A stretch of 64,000 nt of DNA, taken from the NCBI GenBank assembly GCA_031551965.1, contig JAVBMW010000015.1:62001-126000 (forward strand). The letters are read 5' to 3'. A program made the translations under genes and the position numbers. This stretch comes from CALVGQ01 sp031551965. Its GTDB lineage: Bacteria; Bacillota_I; Bacilli_A; Erysipelotrichales; Erysipelotrichaceae. Of this stretch, positions 43,975-52,363 are shown piece by piece (position 1 is the first letter of the stretch; every line of letters begins with the position of its first letter). The notes under the pieces were generated by a model. The model did no database searches and had not been told where the DNA came from. It was given only the letters and a program-made list of their open reading frames with translations.

Positions 43975-45843
43975 ATGAAAATTGCATTAGGACAAATGAA
44001 TGTTGTACAAGGCGCGATCGCACATAACTTAAATACAATGAAAAATATGATCGATCAAGCTAAAAATGAAAAGGTCGATTTGATTGTTTTTCCTGAAATG
44101 TGTATAAGTGGCTATTTATTACAAGATAAATGGTTGGATCCTGAGTTTTGTGAAACTTTAGAAAATGCCAATGAAACTATTAAATCATGGTCCAAAGATA
44201 TTGGTATTATTTATGGAAATATTTCAACTTATCCTCTTGATAAAGTAATAAAGGGAAGAGATGGAAGAAGTGTACGATTTAATTGTGCTCATTTTTGTAG
44301 GGATCAAAAATGGGTCAAAACACTAAATGATGAATTAGAAGGAAGAATCATAAAGCACTTAAATCCAGATTATCGCATCTTTGATGATAGTCGCTATTTT
44401 TTATCTGGTATTGAAGCTTCTTTGTATAATCAACAGCCTGTTGGATCATATTTATCTCCCTTCATTTTCGAAATCGATGGAAAAGAAATGAAAATCGCTA
44501 TAGAGGTTTGTGAGGATTTGTGGAGCGATGAGTATTCGATCGATGTTACAAGTAATTATATAAATCAAGGTATAGATTTGATCGTTAATATTTCAGCTTC
44601 TTTATGGACTAAAAATAAAGAAGTTGCACGACAGAAACAAGTTTTAAATCATGCTCAAAAACACGGTGACCAATTTGTTCCGTTAATTTATGTCAACAAT
44701 TGTGGTATGCAGAATAGTGGTAAAACGATTGCAGTATTCGATGGTTACAGTACTTTTTATAATAAAAAGGGAGAAGTTCAAGCATGTTGTAACGATGACT
44801 TTAAAGAAGAATGTTTGATTCTAGATATGGAAGATTCAAATTCATTGGTCGTGAATGAACACAAAGTCTTAAATGCTCTTTTAACGGCAATTATGGAAAT
44901 GGATAAACAAGTATTTAATTCAAGTGTAAAGTGGATCATAGGATTATCGGGAGGACTTGACAGTACGATCAATGCAGCACTTCTTACGATGGCACTGGGA
45001 AATGATAGGATCATTGGCTACAATCTCGCTAGCCAATATAACAGTGATACAACAAAAAACAATGCGCATATTCTTGCGAATAAATTAGGAATAGAGTTAC
45101 GCGTTGGATCAATTGAAAAACTTACCGAGGCAACAATTTCAACGATTCAAGAATATGGATATACTGAAGAATATGGCAGTTTAGTTTATGAAAATATTCA
45201 AGCACGCTTGCGTGGACATCTTTTATCAACTTTTTCTTCGATTGAAAAGGGAGTCGTCATCAACAATGGAAATAAAGTAGAAGTAGCTTTAGGATATTGT
45301 ACATTGTATGGTGATGCGATCGGTGCATTCAGTCCGCTAGGAGATTGTACTAAAGTACAACTTTTTGAAATATCAAAACAAATCAATGACATCTATCAAG
45401 ATGAAATCATTCCCTATAACTTATTACCTGAAATCAATGAGGGTAAGATCGAATGGCTCATGCCACCTTCAGCAGAACTAAAAGATGCACAACTTGATCC
45501 AATGAAGTGGTTTTATCACGATTGGTTAATTGAAAAATTATTACAATATCCATCTTTTGGTATTGAAGACATTATGCAAAGTTATTTAGATAATACTATT
45601 TATGATACTCAAATAGGACAATGGATCAAATATTATGGTTTAGATGATCCATCAGCATTTATTAAGGATATTGAATGGGTATTGAATACAATGTCAAACA
45701 ACTTATTTAAACGTTTTCAAATGCCACCTATTGTGATGATCACAAGTGGTAGTTTTGGAAATGATTTTAGAGAATCACAGTTTAAAGCTGATCAAAGTGA
45801 AAGATTTATTCAATTAAAAGAAGAAATATTAAAAAAAGTATAA
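43975..45843 (+). CDS. nadE: Glutamine-dependent NAD+ synthetase
   Basis: 622 residues. N-terminal nitrilase-like glutaminase (about 1-280) with FPEMCISGYLLQD (Glu), KSWSKDIG and IEVCEDLW (catalytic Cys); C-terminal ATP-dependent synthetase with the P-loop SGGLDSTINAAL. Ammonia from glutamine amidates deamido-NAD. Length matches the two-domain eukaryote/Mycobacterium-like type. Ribosome site AGAAGGGAAGATATTT. Confidence 0.94.
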   Translation: MKIALGQMNVVQGAIAHNLNTMKNMIDQAKNEKVDLIVFPEMCISGYLLQDKWLDPEFCETLENANETIKSWSKDIGIIYGNISTYPLDKVIKGRDGRSVRFNCAHFCRDQKWVKTLNDELEGRIIKHLNPDYRIFDDSRYFLSGIEASLYNQQPVGSYLSPFIFEIDGKEMKIAIEVCEDLWSDEYSIDVTSNYINQGIDLIVNISASLWTKNKEVARQKQVLNHAQKHGDQFVPLIYVNNCGMQNSGKTIAVFDGYSTFYNKKGEVQACCNDDFKEECLILDMEDSNSLVVNEHKVLNALLTAIMEMDKQVFNSSVKWIIGLSGGLDSTINAALLTMALGNDRIIGYNLASQYNSDTTKNNAHILANKLGIELRVGSIEKLTEATISTIQEYGYTEEYGSLVYENIQARLRGHLLSTFSSIEKGVVINNGNKVEVALGYCTLYGDAIGAFSPLGDCTKVQLFEISKQINDIYQDEIIPYNLLPEINEGKIEWLMPPSAELKDAQLDPMKWFYHDWLIEKLLQYPSFGIEDIMQSYLDNTIYDTQIGQWIKYYGLDDPSAFIKDIEWVLNTMSNNLFKRFQMPPIVMITSGSFGNDFRESQFKADQSERFIQLKEEILKKV

Positions 45844-45922
45844 AAACTTCCAAATTAGCCCAAATGTACAATACGGAGCCAAAAAACAGCTAAAAACCCT
45901 CATTTATTGCCAATATAGTCAT

Positions 45923-45951
45923 TTGCAAGAATATTTTAATTCTGACATAAT
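45923..45951 (+). promoter_or_regulatory. Promoter upstream of the DUF3990-like gene
   Basis: TTGCAA and CATAAT with a 17-base spacer. The 80 bases that follow contain GGGAGGG and a hairpin but no long reading frame. Confidence 0.45.
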
Positions 45952-45979
45952 ACAGGCATAGGGAGGGTTTTATTATTTG

Positions 45980-46015
45980 TAGTCATATTGGGAGCACTGA
46001 AAAGTGTTATGACTA
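45980..46015 (+). other. Structured leader hairpin
   Basis: TAGTCATA (45980-45987) pairs with TATGACTA (46008-46015) and an inner CACT/AGTG stem caps it. It lies 15 bases before the DUF3990-like ATG, which has no ribosome site, so the hairpin may control translation. Confidence 0.45.
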
Positions 46016-46030
46016 TATATAAAATTAATT

Positions 46031-46621
46031 ATGAACGACAAAGTAGTATCAAAGTATTTAGCTCAAAAGAGCTGGTTTCATGGCACAACATTATCAGAAT
46101 TAGAAAGCATAGTTACCAAAGGAATAGACGTTAACTTTAATTTTGGTGTCGAACATGATTTTGGATATGGTTTCTATTTAGCACCAACTTTCGATCAAGC
46201 TAAAAAATTCATTGAAAGAGCACTGAAATATTCAAAAAATAAAGACGAAGCAATAGTTATTGAATTTGAATTATGTATTAATCATTGGATTTTAAATGGA
46301 TATAATATTAAGTTATTTCAAAAATACAATGAAGAATTCGCAAATTTTGTGTTGGATTGCAGGATGAATCCAAACAAGTTTAATCACAACTATGATTTAA
46401 TTTTAGGTGTGATGTCTGATAATAAGCCAAATGTTGTAGTAGACGAGCTTAGAAAAGGAATTATAACTTATGAAAATGCAATAGAATTACTATTAAAATG
46501 GACTTCTGCAGAACAACTATCTTTACATAATCAATTAATCTGTGATAAATTGAGGATAGTAAAAGTAACACAATTGATAGATGGAGGTGATTTATGTGTT
46601 AATGAATATAAAAGAATATGA
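46031..46621 (+). CDS. DUF3990-like protein, possible ADP-ribosyltransferase toxin
   Basis: 196 residues. The N-terminal WFHGTTLSELESIVTKGIDV … DFGYGFYLAPTFDQAKKFIERA resembles DUF3990/ART-fold proteins, in which HGT and the G-F-Y strand line the NAD site; a conserved acidic site in the middle (EFELCINHWIL) may be the third element. The C-terminal half is helical. It overlaps a small gene that could be an antidote. No ribosome site; a leaderless or hairpin-controlled start is possible. The catalytic assignment is inference. Confidence 0.65.
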   Translation: MNDKVVSKYLAQKSWFHGTTLSELESIVTKGIDVNFNFGVEHDFGYGFYLAPTFDQAKKFIERALKYSKNKDEAIVIEFELCINHWILNGYNIKLFQKYNEEFANFVLDCRMNPNKFNHNYDLILGVMSDNKPNVVVDELRKGIITYENAIELLLKWTSAEQLSLHNQLICDKLRIVKVTQLIDGGDLCVNEYKRI

Positions 46622-46823
46622 AGAATTATTAAGAAAAGATTTTATGGAAGCATTAATTGATTTTTCTAAAAATGAATTAAGTGTTGAAGAAGCTGAAAAA
46701 ATTGCAGATGAAAAATTAATTTGTTCATGGTTTTATGATGATGACAGTCCATTTACTCATAAGGGGCCTCGTTGGGCGGCATGGATGGTCGCTAGAGAAA
46801 TGAAGTTAATCCACAATAATTAA
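46596..46823 (+). CDS. Small acidic protein, putative partner of the DUF3990-like protein
   Basis: 75 residues from GTG 46596 (GGAGGTGA at 46583-46590, spacing 5); ATG 46602 is alternative. Mostly helical and acidic (NIKEYEELLRKDFMEAL … LSVEEAEKIADEKL), then WFYDDDSPFTHKGPRWAAWMVARE. It overlaps the upstream gene by 26 bases, as toxin-antitoxin pairs often do, and is closed by a terminator. Family unknown to me. Confidence 0.6.
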   Translation: MLMNIKEYEELLRKDFMEALIDFSKNELSVEEAEKIADEKLICSWFYDDDSPFTHKGPRWAAWMVAREMKLIHNN

Positions 46824-46833
46824 AAACGAAAAG

Positions 46834-46855
46834 TCAACTTCATGTTGATTTTTTT
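46834..46855 (+). terminator. Terminator after the DUF3990 pair
   Basis: TCAAC pairs with GTTGA around TTCAT, followed by T7. Confidence 0.75.
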
Positions 46856-46948
46856 GTGAAATATCCTCTGTTTGTAACAAGTTTCAGAAACAAATGTAAA
46901 AAATGTGAAAGTATGTGAAATAAATGTAGCTTTTTTTAATATACTGAG

Positions 46949-46954
46949 TATAAT
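46949..46954 (+). promoter_or_regulatory. -10 element of the DUF969-DUF979-pcp operon
   Basis: TATAAT, 22 bases before the ATG at 46976; no clear -35. Confidence 0.4.
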
Positions 46955-46975
46955 AGACAAAAAAGGAGGGGTATT

Positions 46976-47653
46976 ATGCAATACATTACTTTGATTGGTA
47001 TTCTTATCATCGTAGTAGGTTTCGCTTTCAAGATGGATGTTTTAGCTGTAGTCTTAGTAGCAGGAATTGTAACAGGACTTGTAGCTGGAATGGACATCGT
47101 CGCTATTTTAAAGATTCTAGGGGAGTCATTTGTAAAGAATAGATTAATGTCTATCTTCTTAATTATTTTCCCAGTAATCGCTATTATTGAAAGATATGGG
47201 CTAAAAGAAAGAGCTGCAGATCTTATCAGTGGAATCAAAAATGCATCAACAGGGGTTGTTTTATCAATTTACATGGTTATACGTACTTTCGCATCTGCTT
47301 CCAATGTTCGTATTGGTGGTCACGTGCAATTTGTTAAACCACTTATTCTTCCAATGGCTGAAGCAGCAGGGAAGAAAGCGAAGGGTGCCGACTTATCAGA
47401 GAAGGAAGTTGAAGCAATCAAAGGATTATCTGCTGCTAGTGAAAACTATGGTAACTTCTTTGCCCAAAACTGTTTCTTTTCTGCAAGTGGTGTCGTATTG
47501 ATTCAAGGTACTTTAGTTGATCTTGGTTATACAGATGTAACATTATCAATGGTTTCATCATCTGCAGTGTATGTGGCAGTGATTGCTGTAGTGCTTACTT
47601 TCATTCAAGTGTTATGGTTTGATAGAAAATTAAGAAAAGGAGGAGCTAGATAA
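46976..47653 (+). CDS. DUF969 membrane protein
   Basis: 225 residues, about six membrane helices. Conserved with DUF969 proteins (IRTFASASNVRIGGHVQFVKPLILPMAEAA; AASENYGNFFAQNCFFSASGVVLIQGTL). Always found beside DUF979; the pair resembles a split transporter, and clustering with pcp suggests import of peptides or pyroglutamate-type products (inference). Ribosome site AAAGGAGGGG. Confidence 0.92.
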   Translation: MQYITLIGILIIVVGFAFKMDVLAVVLVAGIVTGLVAGMDIVAILKILGESFVKNRLMSIFLIIFPVIAIIERYGLKERAADLISGIKNASTGVVLSIYMVIRTFASASNVRIGGHVQFVKPLILPMAEAAGKKAKGADLSEKEVEAIKGLSAASENYGNFFAQNCFFSASGVVLIQGTLVDLGYTDVTLSMVSSSAVYVAVIAVVLTFIQVLWFDRKLRKGGAR

Positions 47654-48612
47654 TGGTACAATTTATGACTTTATGGTTTCCAGAATTTTTCTATGTACTT
47701 TGTGGTTTAGTTTGTATCGATGCTGCTTTTCGTGCAACAAAGAATGATGAAGCAAAAATAGGAACGACTCTATTTTGGTTCATTTTAGGAATCATCTTTA
47801 TGTTTGGTAAATTCATTAATCCAGTATTAACGGGGGTATTACTTGTAGTAATGGGATGTTTAACTGCTTCAAAACAAGTTCGAATGGGGAAATTTGTAGA
47901 AGCAACTACTGAATTTAGACAAGCTTCTAGCGAACGTATCCGCAACTGGATTTTTGTGCCAGCTGTAACAATTGGAGTAATGACTGTAGTACTATCTTAT
48001 GTAAAGTATTCGGTAGTTACTGATGGTGTAGTCGCAAAAAAAGCACTTGATGGTGCAGTAATGACTGGTATTTCTTGTTTAATTGCTTTGGCTTTAGCGA
48101 TTATCGTATGTAAACCAAAAGTCAATGAAACTCGCAGTGATACATCTCGCTTGCTCATGCAGGTTGGTGCATCTTGTTTACTACCACAGTTGCTTGGAGC
48201 ACTTGGAAGTGTGTTCTCTGCGGCTGGAGTAGGAAATGTGATCGCGGGTATCATTTCAAGCTTTATCTCACAAGGAAATATCGTAGTAGGTGTCATCGTT
48301 TATGTATTAGGAATGGTCATCTTTACAATGATCATGGGGAATGCTTTTGCGGCTTTTACAGTTATTACAATTGGAATTGGATATCCATTCGTTATTTCTC
48401 AAGGAGGTAATCCCGCATTGATCGGTGCATTGGGTATGACTGCAGGTTATTGTGGAACTTTATTAACTCCAATGGCTGCGAATTTCAACATCGTACCATG
48501 TGCTGTGCTTGAAACCAAAGATCCAAAATGGACAGTGATCAAAGCACAAGCACCAATGGCCTTAACAATGATCGTAATTCATGTTATTCTAATGTTAACA
48601 TTAGGATTCTAG
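47653..48612 (+). CDS. DUF979 membrane protein
   Basis: 319 residues with 9-10 hydrophobic segments and the conserved MGNAFAAFTVITIGIGYPFVISQGGNPALIGALGMTAGYCGTLLTPMAANFNIVP region. Its ATG overlaps the DUF969 stop (TAATG), so the two are made together, consistent with a two-subunit carrier. Confidence 0.92.
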   Translation: MVQFMTLWFPEFFYVLCGLVCIDAAFRATKNDEAKIGTTLFWFILGIIFMFGKFINPVLTGVLLVVMGCLTASKQVRMGKFVEATTEFRQASSERIRNWIFVPAVTIGVMTVVLSYVKYSVVTDGVVAKKALDGAVMTGISCLIALALAIIVCKPKVNETRSDTSRLLMQVGASCLLPQLLGALGSVFSAAGVGNVIAGIISSFISQGNIVVGVIVYVLGMVIFTMIMGNAFAAFTVITIGIGYPFVISQGGNPALIGALGMTAGYCGTLLTPMAANFNIVPCAVLETKDPKWTVIKAQAPMALTMIVIHVILMLTLGF

Positions 48613-48621
48613 GAGGCTTTT

Positions 48622-49263
48622 ATGAAAATATTGGTTACTGGATTTGATCCCTTTGGTGGAGAAAAAATAAATCCTGCAAATGAAGCAGTAAAAAAATTAC
48701 CTGATAAAATTGAAGGGGCAGAAGTAATTAAACTTGAAATTCCAACAATTTGTCATGTTTCATTAGCTGTAATCAAAGACGCTATAAAAAAATATGACCC
48801 AGATGTAATTTTATCTGTTGGACAAGCAGGCGGACGTGTTGACTTATCAGTTGAGAGAATTGGAATCAATGTGGATGACTGTCGAATTCCTGATAATGCA
48901 GGAAATCAATTTGTCGACGAACCGATTTATAAAGATGGACCTGATGCATATTTTGTGAACTTACCTATTAAGGCAATGGTTGACAGAATGTTGTCTAAAG
49001 GAATACCTGCCTCAGTATCGAATACTGCAGGAACATTTGTCTGTAACCATGTAACTTATGGTGTTAGACATATGATCGAAACTGAGTTCAAAGGAAAGAA
49101 AAGTGGATTTATTCATATCCCATTCTTACCTGAACAAGTTATCGACAAACGCAATATGCCAAGTATGCATGTTGATACAGTAGTTCAAGGTTTGATTTTA
49201 GCAATCGAAGCGATCATTCTCAATGATACTGATATCAAAATCACAGGTGGCAAAGAACATTAA
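48622..49263 (+). CDS. pcp: Pyrrolidone-carboxylate peptidase
   Basis: 213 residues. Removes N-terminal pyroglutamate from peptides. Family motifs: TGFDPFGGEKINPA, Glu in RIGINVDDCRIPDNAG, catalytic Cys in SNTAGTFVCNHVTYG, and His in GFIHIPFLPEQ. Ribosome site AGGAGGCTTTT, 9 nt after DUF979. Part of a conserved three-gene unit. Confidence 0.95.
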   Translation: MKILVTGFDPFGGEKINPANEAVKKLPDKIEGAEVIKLEIPTICHVSLAVIKDAIKKYDPDVILSVGQAGGRVDLSVERIGINVDDCRIPDNAGNQFVDEPIYKDGPDAYFVNLPIKAMVDRMLSKGIPASVSNTAGTFVCNHVTYGVRHMIETEFKGKKSGFIHIPFLPEQVIDKRNMPSMHVDTVVQGLILAIEAIILNDTDIKITGGKEH

Positions 49264-49268
49264 TTAGT

Positions 49269-49301
49269 AAGCTCCTTTATTCATTTAGAGGAGCTTTTTT
49301 T
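49269..49301 (+). terminator. Terminator of the pcp operon
   Basis: AAGCTCCT (49269-49276) pairs with AGGAGCTT (49289-49296), followed by T-rich sequence. Confidence 0.85.
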
Positions 49302-49395
49302 AAAAAAGTAAAATTTAACTAAAAAAATAAAAGGTCAACCCCTAAAAACTGAGTATATATAAGTGAGGGCAACTTGTATAGAAAGGTAGAAAGCT

Positions 49396-49920
49396 ATGTG
49401 TTTAAGAAAAAAGATTCATTTCGTTGATATTTTAATCGATGAATTTTGCAATTGTTTGGTTGATAATCAAACTAATTTGGAGGTTGAAACGATATACGAA
49501 CAAATTAAAATAGATAAAGTGCTACATAAAAAACTCAAAAGTGATGGTTGGCGTTTTAATTGGTTAAAAGTAGAAGCAGAAGAAATTGTAGCACTAAAAG
49601 TTAAAGGCAGCTCTGAGATAGAAGGATTAATAGCATATTCAAAACAAGCAGATTACTTATATGTTGAATTGGTTGAGTCAAATCCTAAAAACATTGGATT
49701 AAAGGGGAAATATCATGGCGTTGGGCCGCATTTATTTGCAATTGCTTGTGAAAAAAGCAAAAAAATTGGATTTGATGGAGTTGTTTGTTTTAGAGCCAAA
49801 ACGAATCTTATAGGCCATTATTACGAAACATTGAATGCTCAAATTTATATATGGCCAAACTATTTGGCGATTTATGAAAAAGATGCTAAAATATTAATAG
49901 AAAAATACATTAAAACATAG
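49396..49920 (+). CDS. GNAT-like acetyltransferase, accessory locus
   Basis: 174 residues. C-terminal GNAT features: LYVELVESNP, KGKYHGVGPHLFAIACEKSKKIGFDG, FRAKTNLIGHYYETLNAQ. N-terminal half is helical and unassigned. Followed by two tiny related genes. The arrangement resembles small toxin-like GNAT modules, but no antitoxin family is recognised. Ribosome site GAAAGGTAG. Confidence 0.7.
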   Translation: MCLRKKIHFVDILIDEFCNCLVDNQTNLEVETIYEQIKIDKVLHKKLKSDGWRFNWLKVEAEEIVALKVKGSSEIEGLIAYSKQADYLYVELVESNPKNIGLKGKYHGVGPHLFAIACEKSKKIGFDGVVCFRAKTNLIGHYYETLNAQIYIWPNYLAIYEKDAKILIEKYIKT

Positions 49921-49939
49921 TAAGTGAGGAGGAAAATTT

Positions 49940-50038
49940 ACGAACGATAAATTATTCGAGTCATGGTGTAAATTTGATGAGTTAGCTGCTGAAGCTGATG
50001 GTTATGTTGTAACGAAAGGAGAAGTAATTTATGCTTGA
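49940..50038 (+). CDS. Tiny paralogue with apparent ACG start (or pseudogene)
   Basis: From ACG 49940, seven bases after GAGGAGG (49926-49932), an open frame of 32 residues reads NDKLFESWCKFDELAAEADGY and ends …VIYA at TGA 50036-50038. It matches the next gene (AAEAGGYVV). The spacing is that of a normal start, so an ATG probably mutated to ACG. Either rare ACG initiation or a dead copy. Confidence 0.45.
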   Translation, partial: TNDKLFESWCKFDELAAEADGYVVTKGEVIYA

Positions 50039-50198
50039 TAAGGAATGGATTAAATTATGTATCGATTTTGACAACGCTGCAGCAGAGGCTGGAGGTTATG
50101 TTGTACCACCATGGGAAATTTCAGAAGAAGAAAGGGAAGAAGCAGATAAATCATTTAGAGAACATTTAAAAAAATATAAAGAGTCAAAGAATACTTAA
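50031..50198 (+). CDS. Tiny conserved protein (55 aa), paralogue of the preceding frame
   Basis: 55 residues from ATG 50031 behind AAAGGAGAAG, overlapping the previous frame by 8 bases. N-terminal MLDKEWIKLCIDFDNAAAEAGGY is similar to the upstream copy (…FDELAAEADGYVV); C-terminal part is charged (EEEREEADKSFREHLKKYK). A tandem duplication, probably co-expressed with the GNAT gene. Function unknown. Confidence 0.6.
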   Translation: MLDKEWIKLCIDFDNAAAEAGGYVVPPWEISEEEREEADKSFREHLKKYKESKNT

Positions 50199-50218
50199 AA
50201 ATGGAAAATAATTAAACT

Positions 50219-50248
50219 AGGGGGACTTATTAAAAATAAGTCTCCTTT
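50219..50248 (+). terminator. Terminator after the GNAT/tiny-gene operon
   Basis: GGGGACTTATT pairs with AATAAGTCTCC around AAA, followed by TTT. Confidence 0.75.
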
Positions 50249-50282
50249 ATGTTAAAATGTTGTTTGTAAAGGAACTGAAAAT

Positions 50283-51590
50283 ATGGATGCTAAAATAAAA
50301 TGTCAAAAATTGAATTCACAAGGTAAAGGAATCTTTCAATTTGAAAATAAAATGTATGCTTGCTCAAATTTATTGCCAAATGAAGAAGCGATAGTCGAGA
50401 TAAACAAAAACCAAGTAAAGCTTAAACAAATAATCAAACCATCACCAGATAGACAAAAAGTACTGTGTGATGTCTTTGATCGTTGTGGTGGTTGTGAGTT
50501 TCAACATCTTTCAAATGTTGCTCAAAACGACTTTAAAATGAGTTATATTCAGGATTTATTTCCTCAAAATAAAATTGAATCAATTATTACAATGGATGAT
50601 CCAACTCATTATCGTCACAAAGTAATTGCTACATTTTCTACAAATAATCAAAAGAAGATTATTGCAGGTATTTATGAAGAAGATAGTCATCATGTATGTC
50701 CAGTAAATCAATGTAGGATCCAACATAATGAAGCTAATAAAATTATAGATACAATCGTAAAACTTGCGAATGAATTTCGTTATAGTGCATACAATGAAGA
50801 TAAGAAAACAGGATTATTAAGACACTGTTTAATTCGTGTTTCACATTATTATGAGGAAGTATTAGTATGCTTAGTTGTAAGTAATACGCAGATTCCTGGA
50901 AGTAAAAACTTTATCAATAAATTACGTCAAATCCATCCAAATATTAAAACAGTTGTATTTAATATTAATAACCGTTCCACAAGCGTTGTTTTAGGTAATG
51001 AAGAAAAGATTGCTTATGGAACAGGTATGGTCAAAGATAAACTATGTAATTTGGATTTTTTAATCAGTTCTAAAACATTTTATCAAATTAATCCAATTCA
51101 AACAGAAAAGCTTTATCATAAAGCGATTGAATTAGCACAACTTTCAAAAGAAGATACAGTATTGGATGCTTATTGCGGAATCGGGACTATTAGTTTAATT
51201 GCCGCTAAAGCTTGTAAAGAAGTAGTTGGTGTAGAAATTAATCCCACTTCAATTAAAAACGCTATAAGCAATGCAAAAACTAATCAAATCAAAAATGCTT
51301 TCTTCATCACAAAAGATTGTGGTCAGTACATGCTTCAGGTAGCTCAAGAAAAGAAAAAGTTTGATTGTGTAATCATGGATCCCGCAAGAGAGGGAAGTGA
51401 TGAAAATTTTCTTAATTCTTTGATTAAACTAAACCCAACTCGTATCGTTTACATTTCATGTGGACCAGAAACCCAAAAAAGAGATATCCAACTTTTAACT
51501 AAAGCTGGTTACAAAATCAAAAAAGTTCAACCAGTTGATTTATTTCCATACACAATTCATGTTGAAAACATTTGTCTTTTAGAACGATAA
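50283..51590 (+). CDS. RNA m5U methyltransferase, RlmD/RlmCD type
   Basis: 435 residues. N-terminal TRAM-like beta domain (about 1-60); 4Fe-4S cysteines CDVFDRCGGCEFQH … later Cys in HHVCPVNQC; methyltransferase motif VLDAYCGIGTISLIAA; MDPAREG with catalytic Cys region ISCGPETQKRD. Methylates uridine in 23S rRNA (or tRNA) using S-adenosylmethionine. Bacillota often carry two paralogues, so the exact target (RlmCD or TrmA-like) is not fixed. Confidence 0.92.
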   Translation: MDAKIKCQKLNSQGKGIFQFENKMYACSNLLPNEEAIVEINKNQVKLKQIIKPSPDRQKVLCDVFDRCGGCEFQHLSNVAQNDFKMSYIQDLFPQNKIESIITMDDPTHYRHKVIATFSTNNQKKIIAGIYEEDSHHVCPVNQCRIQHNEANKIIDTIVKLANEFRYSAYNEDKKTGLLRHCLIRVSHYYEEVLVCLVVSNTQIPGSKNFINKLRQIHPNIKTVVFNINNRSTSVVLGNEEKIAYGTGMVKDKLCNLDFLISSKTFYQINPIQTEKLYHKAIELAQLSKEDTVLDAYCGIGTISLIAAKACKEVVGVEINPTSIKNAISNAKTNQIKNAFFITKDCGQYMLQVAQEKKKFDCVIMDPAREGSDENFLNSLIKLNPTRIVYISCGPETQKRDIQLLTKAGYKIKKVQPVDLFPYTIHVENICLLER

Positions 51591-51624
51591 AAAACCAAAA
51601 ATTATTACATATACTTTAAATAAA

Positions 51625-51641
51625 CGACAATTTATATGTCG
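51625..51641. promoter_or_regulatory. Inverted 0A-box-like pair (CGACA-n7-TGTCG)
   Basis: CGACA at 51625-51629 and TGTCG at 51637-51641. The second reads TATGTCGCA, seven of nine matches to the Spo0A box TTTGTCGAA. Confidence 0.4.
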
Positions 51642-51811
51642 CATAAAATTTATAAAAACAAAAAAATTACTACAAAAAGTTAGTAAAATGATAGAAAAAC
51701 GTAAAATATTTGCATTTTTTTTTAAAAAACGAAAAAATTTTTTCCCTTTTTTTCATGTTTTTACCCCTAAAAACACCTTTTTTTGATGAAAATTATCGGT
51801 TTTTATCTACT

Positions 51812-51820
51812 TTCGACAAA
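51812..51820 (-). promoter_or_regulatory. Perfect Spo0A-box-like 9-mer
   Basis: TTCGACAAA is the exact inverse complement of the Spo0A box TTTGTCGAA. It lies 264 bases before the peptide gene, whose locus ends with a Spo0A C-terminal-domain protein. Confidence 0.45.
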
Positions 51821-52083
51821 ATAAAACATATATTTCATCAGAAAAGATATGAAATCCATACAAAAAAACACATATTTACGGTGGAATTATATATATTGTA
51901 AGGATTTAATTAAATTCATAAATTCTTACATATCCTTTAAAATAGGCTTTAAACACTAATCATTATGAATATTTATTATTTTCTTTTTTATTTTTGTCGT
52001 GGAAATGATAATTAACGCATTCTTTTTTGGGGGAGACAAATTTTTTTAAATTGTTTACATTATTGGAGAAAGGAGGGATAGAA

Positions 52084-52299
52084 ATGAAAAAGCTTATGTT
52101 AATCGCAATGACAGCTGTTATTCTTGCATCAAGTAGTGTTGATCCAAGATACAATCGCTGTAAACATGTACACAATGAAGAATGTGGATATGTTGAAGAA
52201 ACACAAGAAGGTTGTACACATGTTCATACCGCTCAATGCAGAACTTTATTAAAGGGGTGCCAACTTGGGGCTGGAGATCATTGCGAAGAACCTTATTAG
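52084..52299 (+). CDS. Secreted Cys/His-repeat peptide (71 aa)
   Basis: 71 residues from ATG 52084 (AAGGAGGGATAGAA). Signal sequence MKKLMLIAMTAVILASSS, then a mature part of about 50 residues containing two CxHVHx3C repeats (CKHVHNEEC and CTHVHTAQC) and two more Cys (six total). Similar CxHxH…CGY units occur as repeats in large surface proteins of gut Bacillota. It heads a cluster with an HTH-TPR regulator and a SPASM-like protein, so a modified or metal-binding peptide is plausible. Confidence 0.75.
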   Translation: MKKLMLIAMTAVILASSSVDPRYNRCKHVHNEECGYVEETQEGCTHVHTAQCRTLLKGCQLGAGDHCEEPY

Positions 52300-52363
52300 T
52301 TGTAAATCACTTTTTAATTTTAATCATTTAATGTATGATTAGGGTAAAAAAAGAGGGATGTTT

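Larger units (their letters stand above)
51591..52083 (+). other. AT-rich 490-bp intergenic region with Spo0A-box-like sites
   Basis: Gene-free apart from a low-complexity 63-codon frame (51710-51901, Phe/Lys-rich) that I do not accept. It contains long A and T runs, a TGTCG inverted repeat (51625-51641), a perfect TTCGACAAA (51812-51820) and TTTGTCGTG (51993-52001). Probably the control region of the peptide gene at 52084. Confidence 0.6.

Noticed and set aside
51710..51901. 63-codon frame in the AT-rich gap
   Set aside because: Phe/Lys/Ile low complexity, no ribosome site, overlaps 0A-box-like site; composition of non-coding AT-rich DNA.
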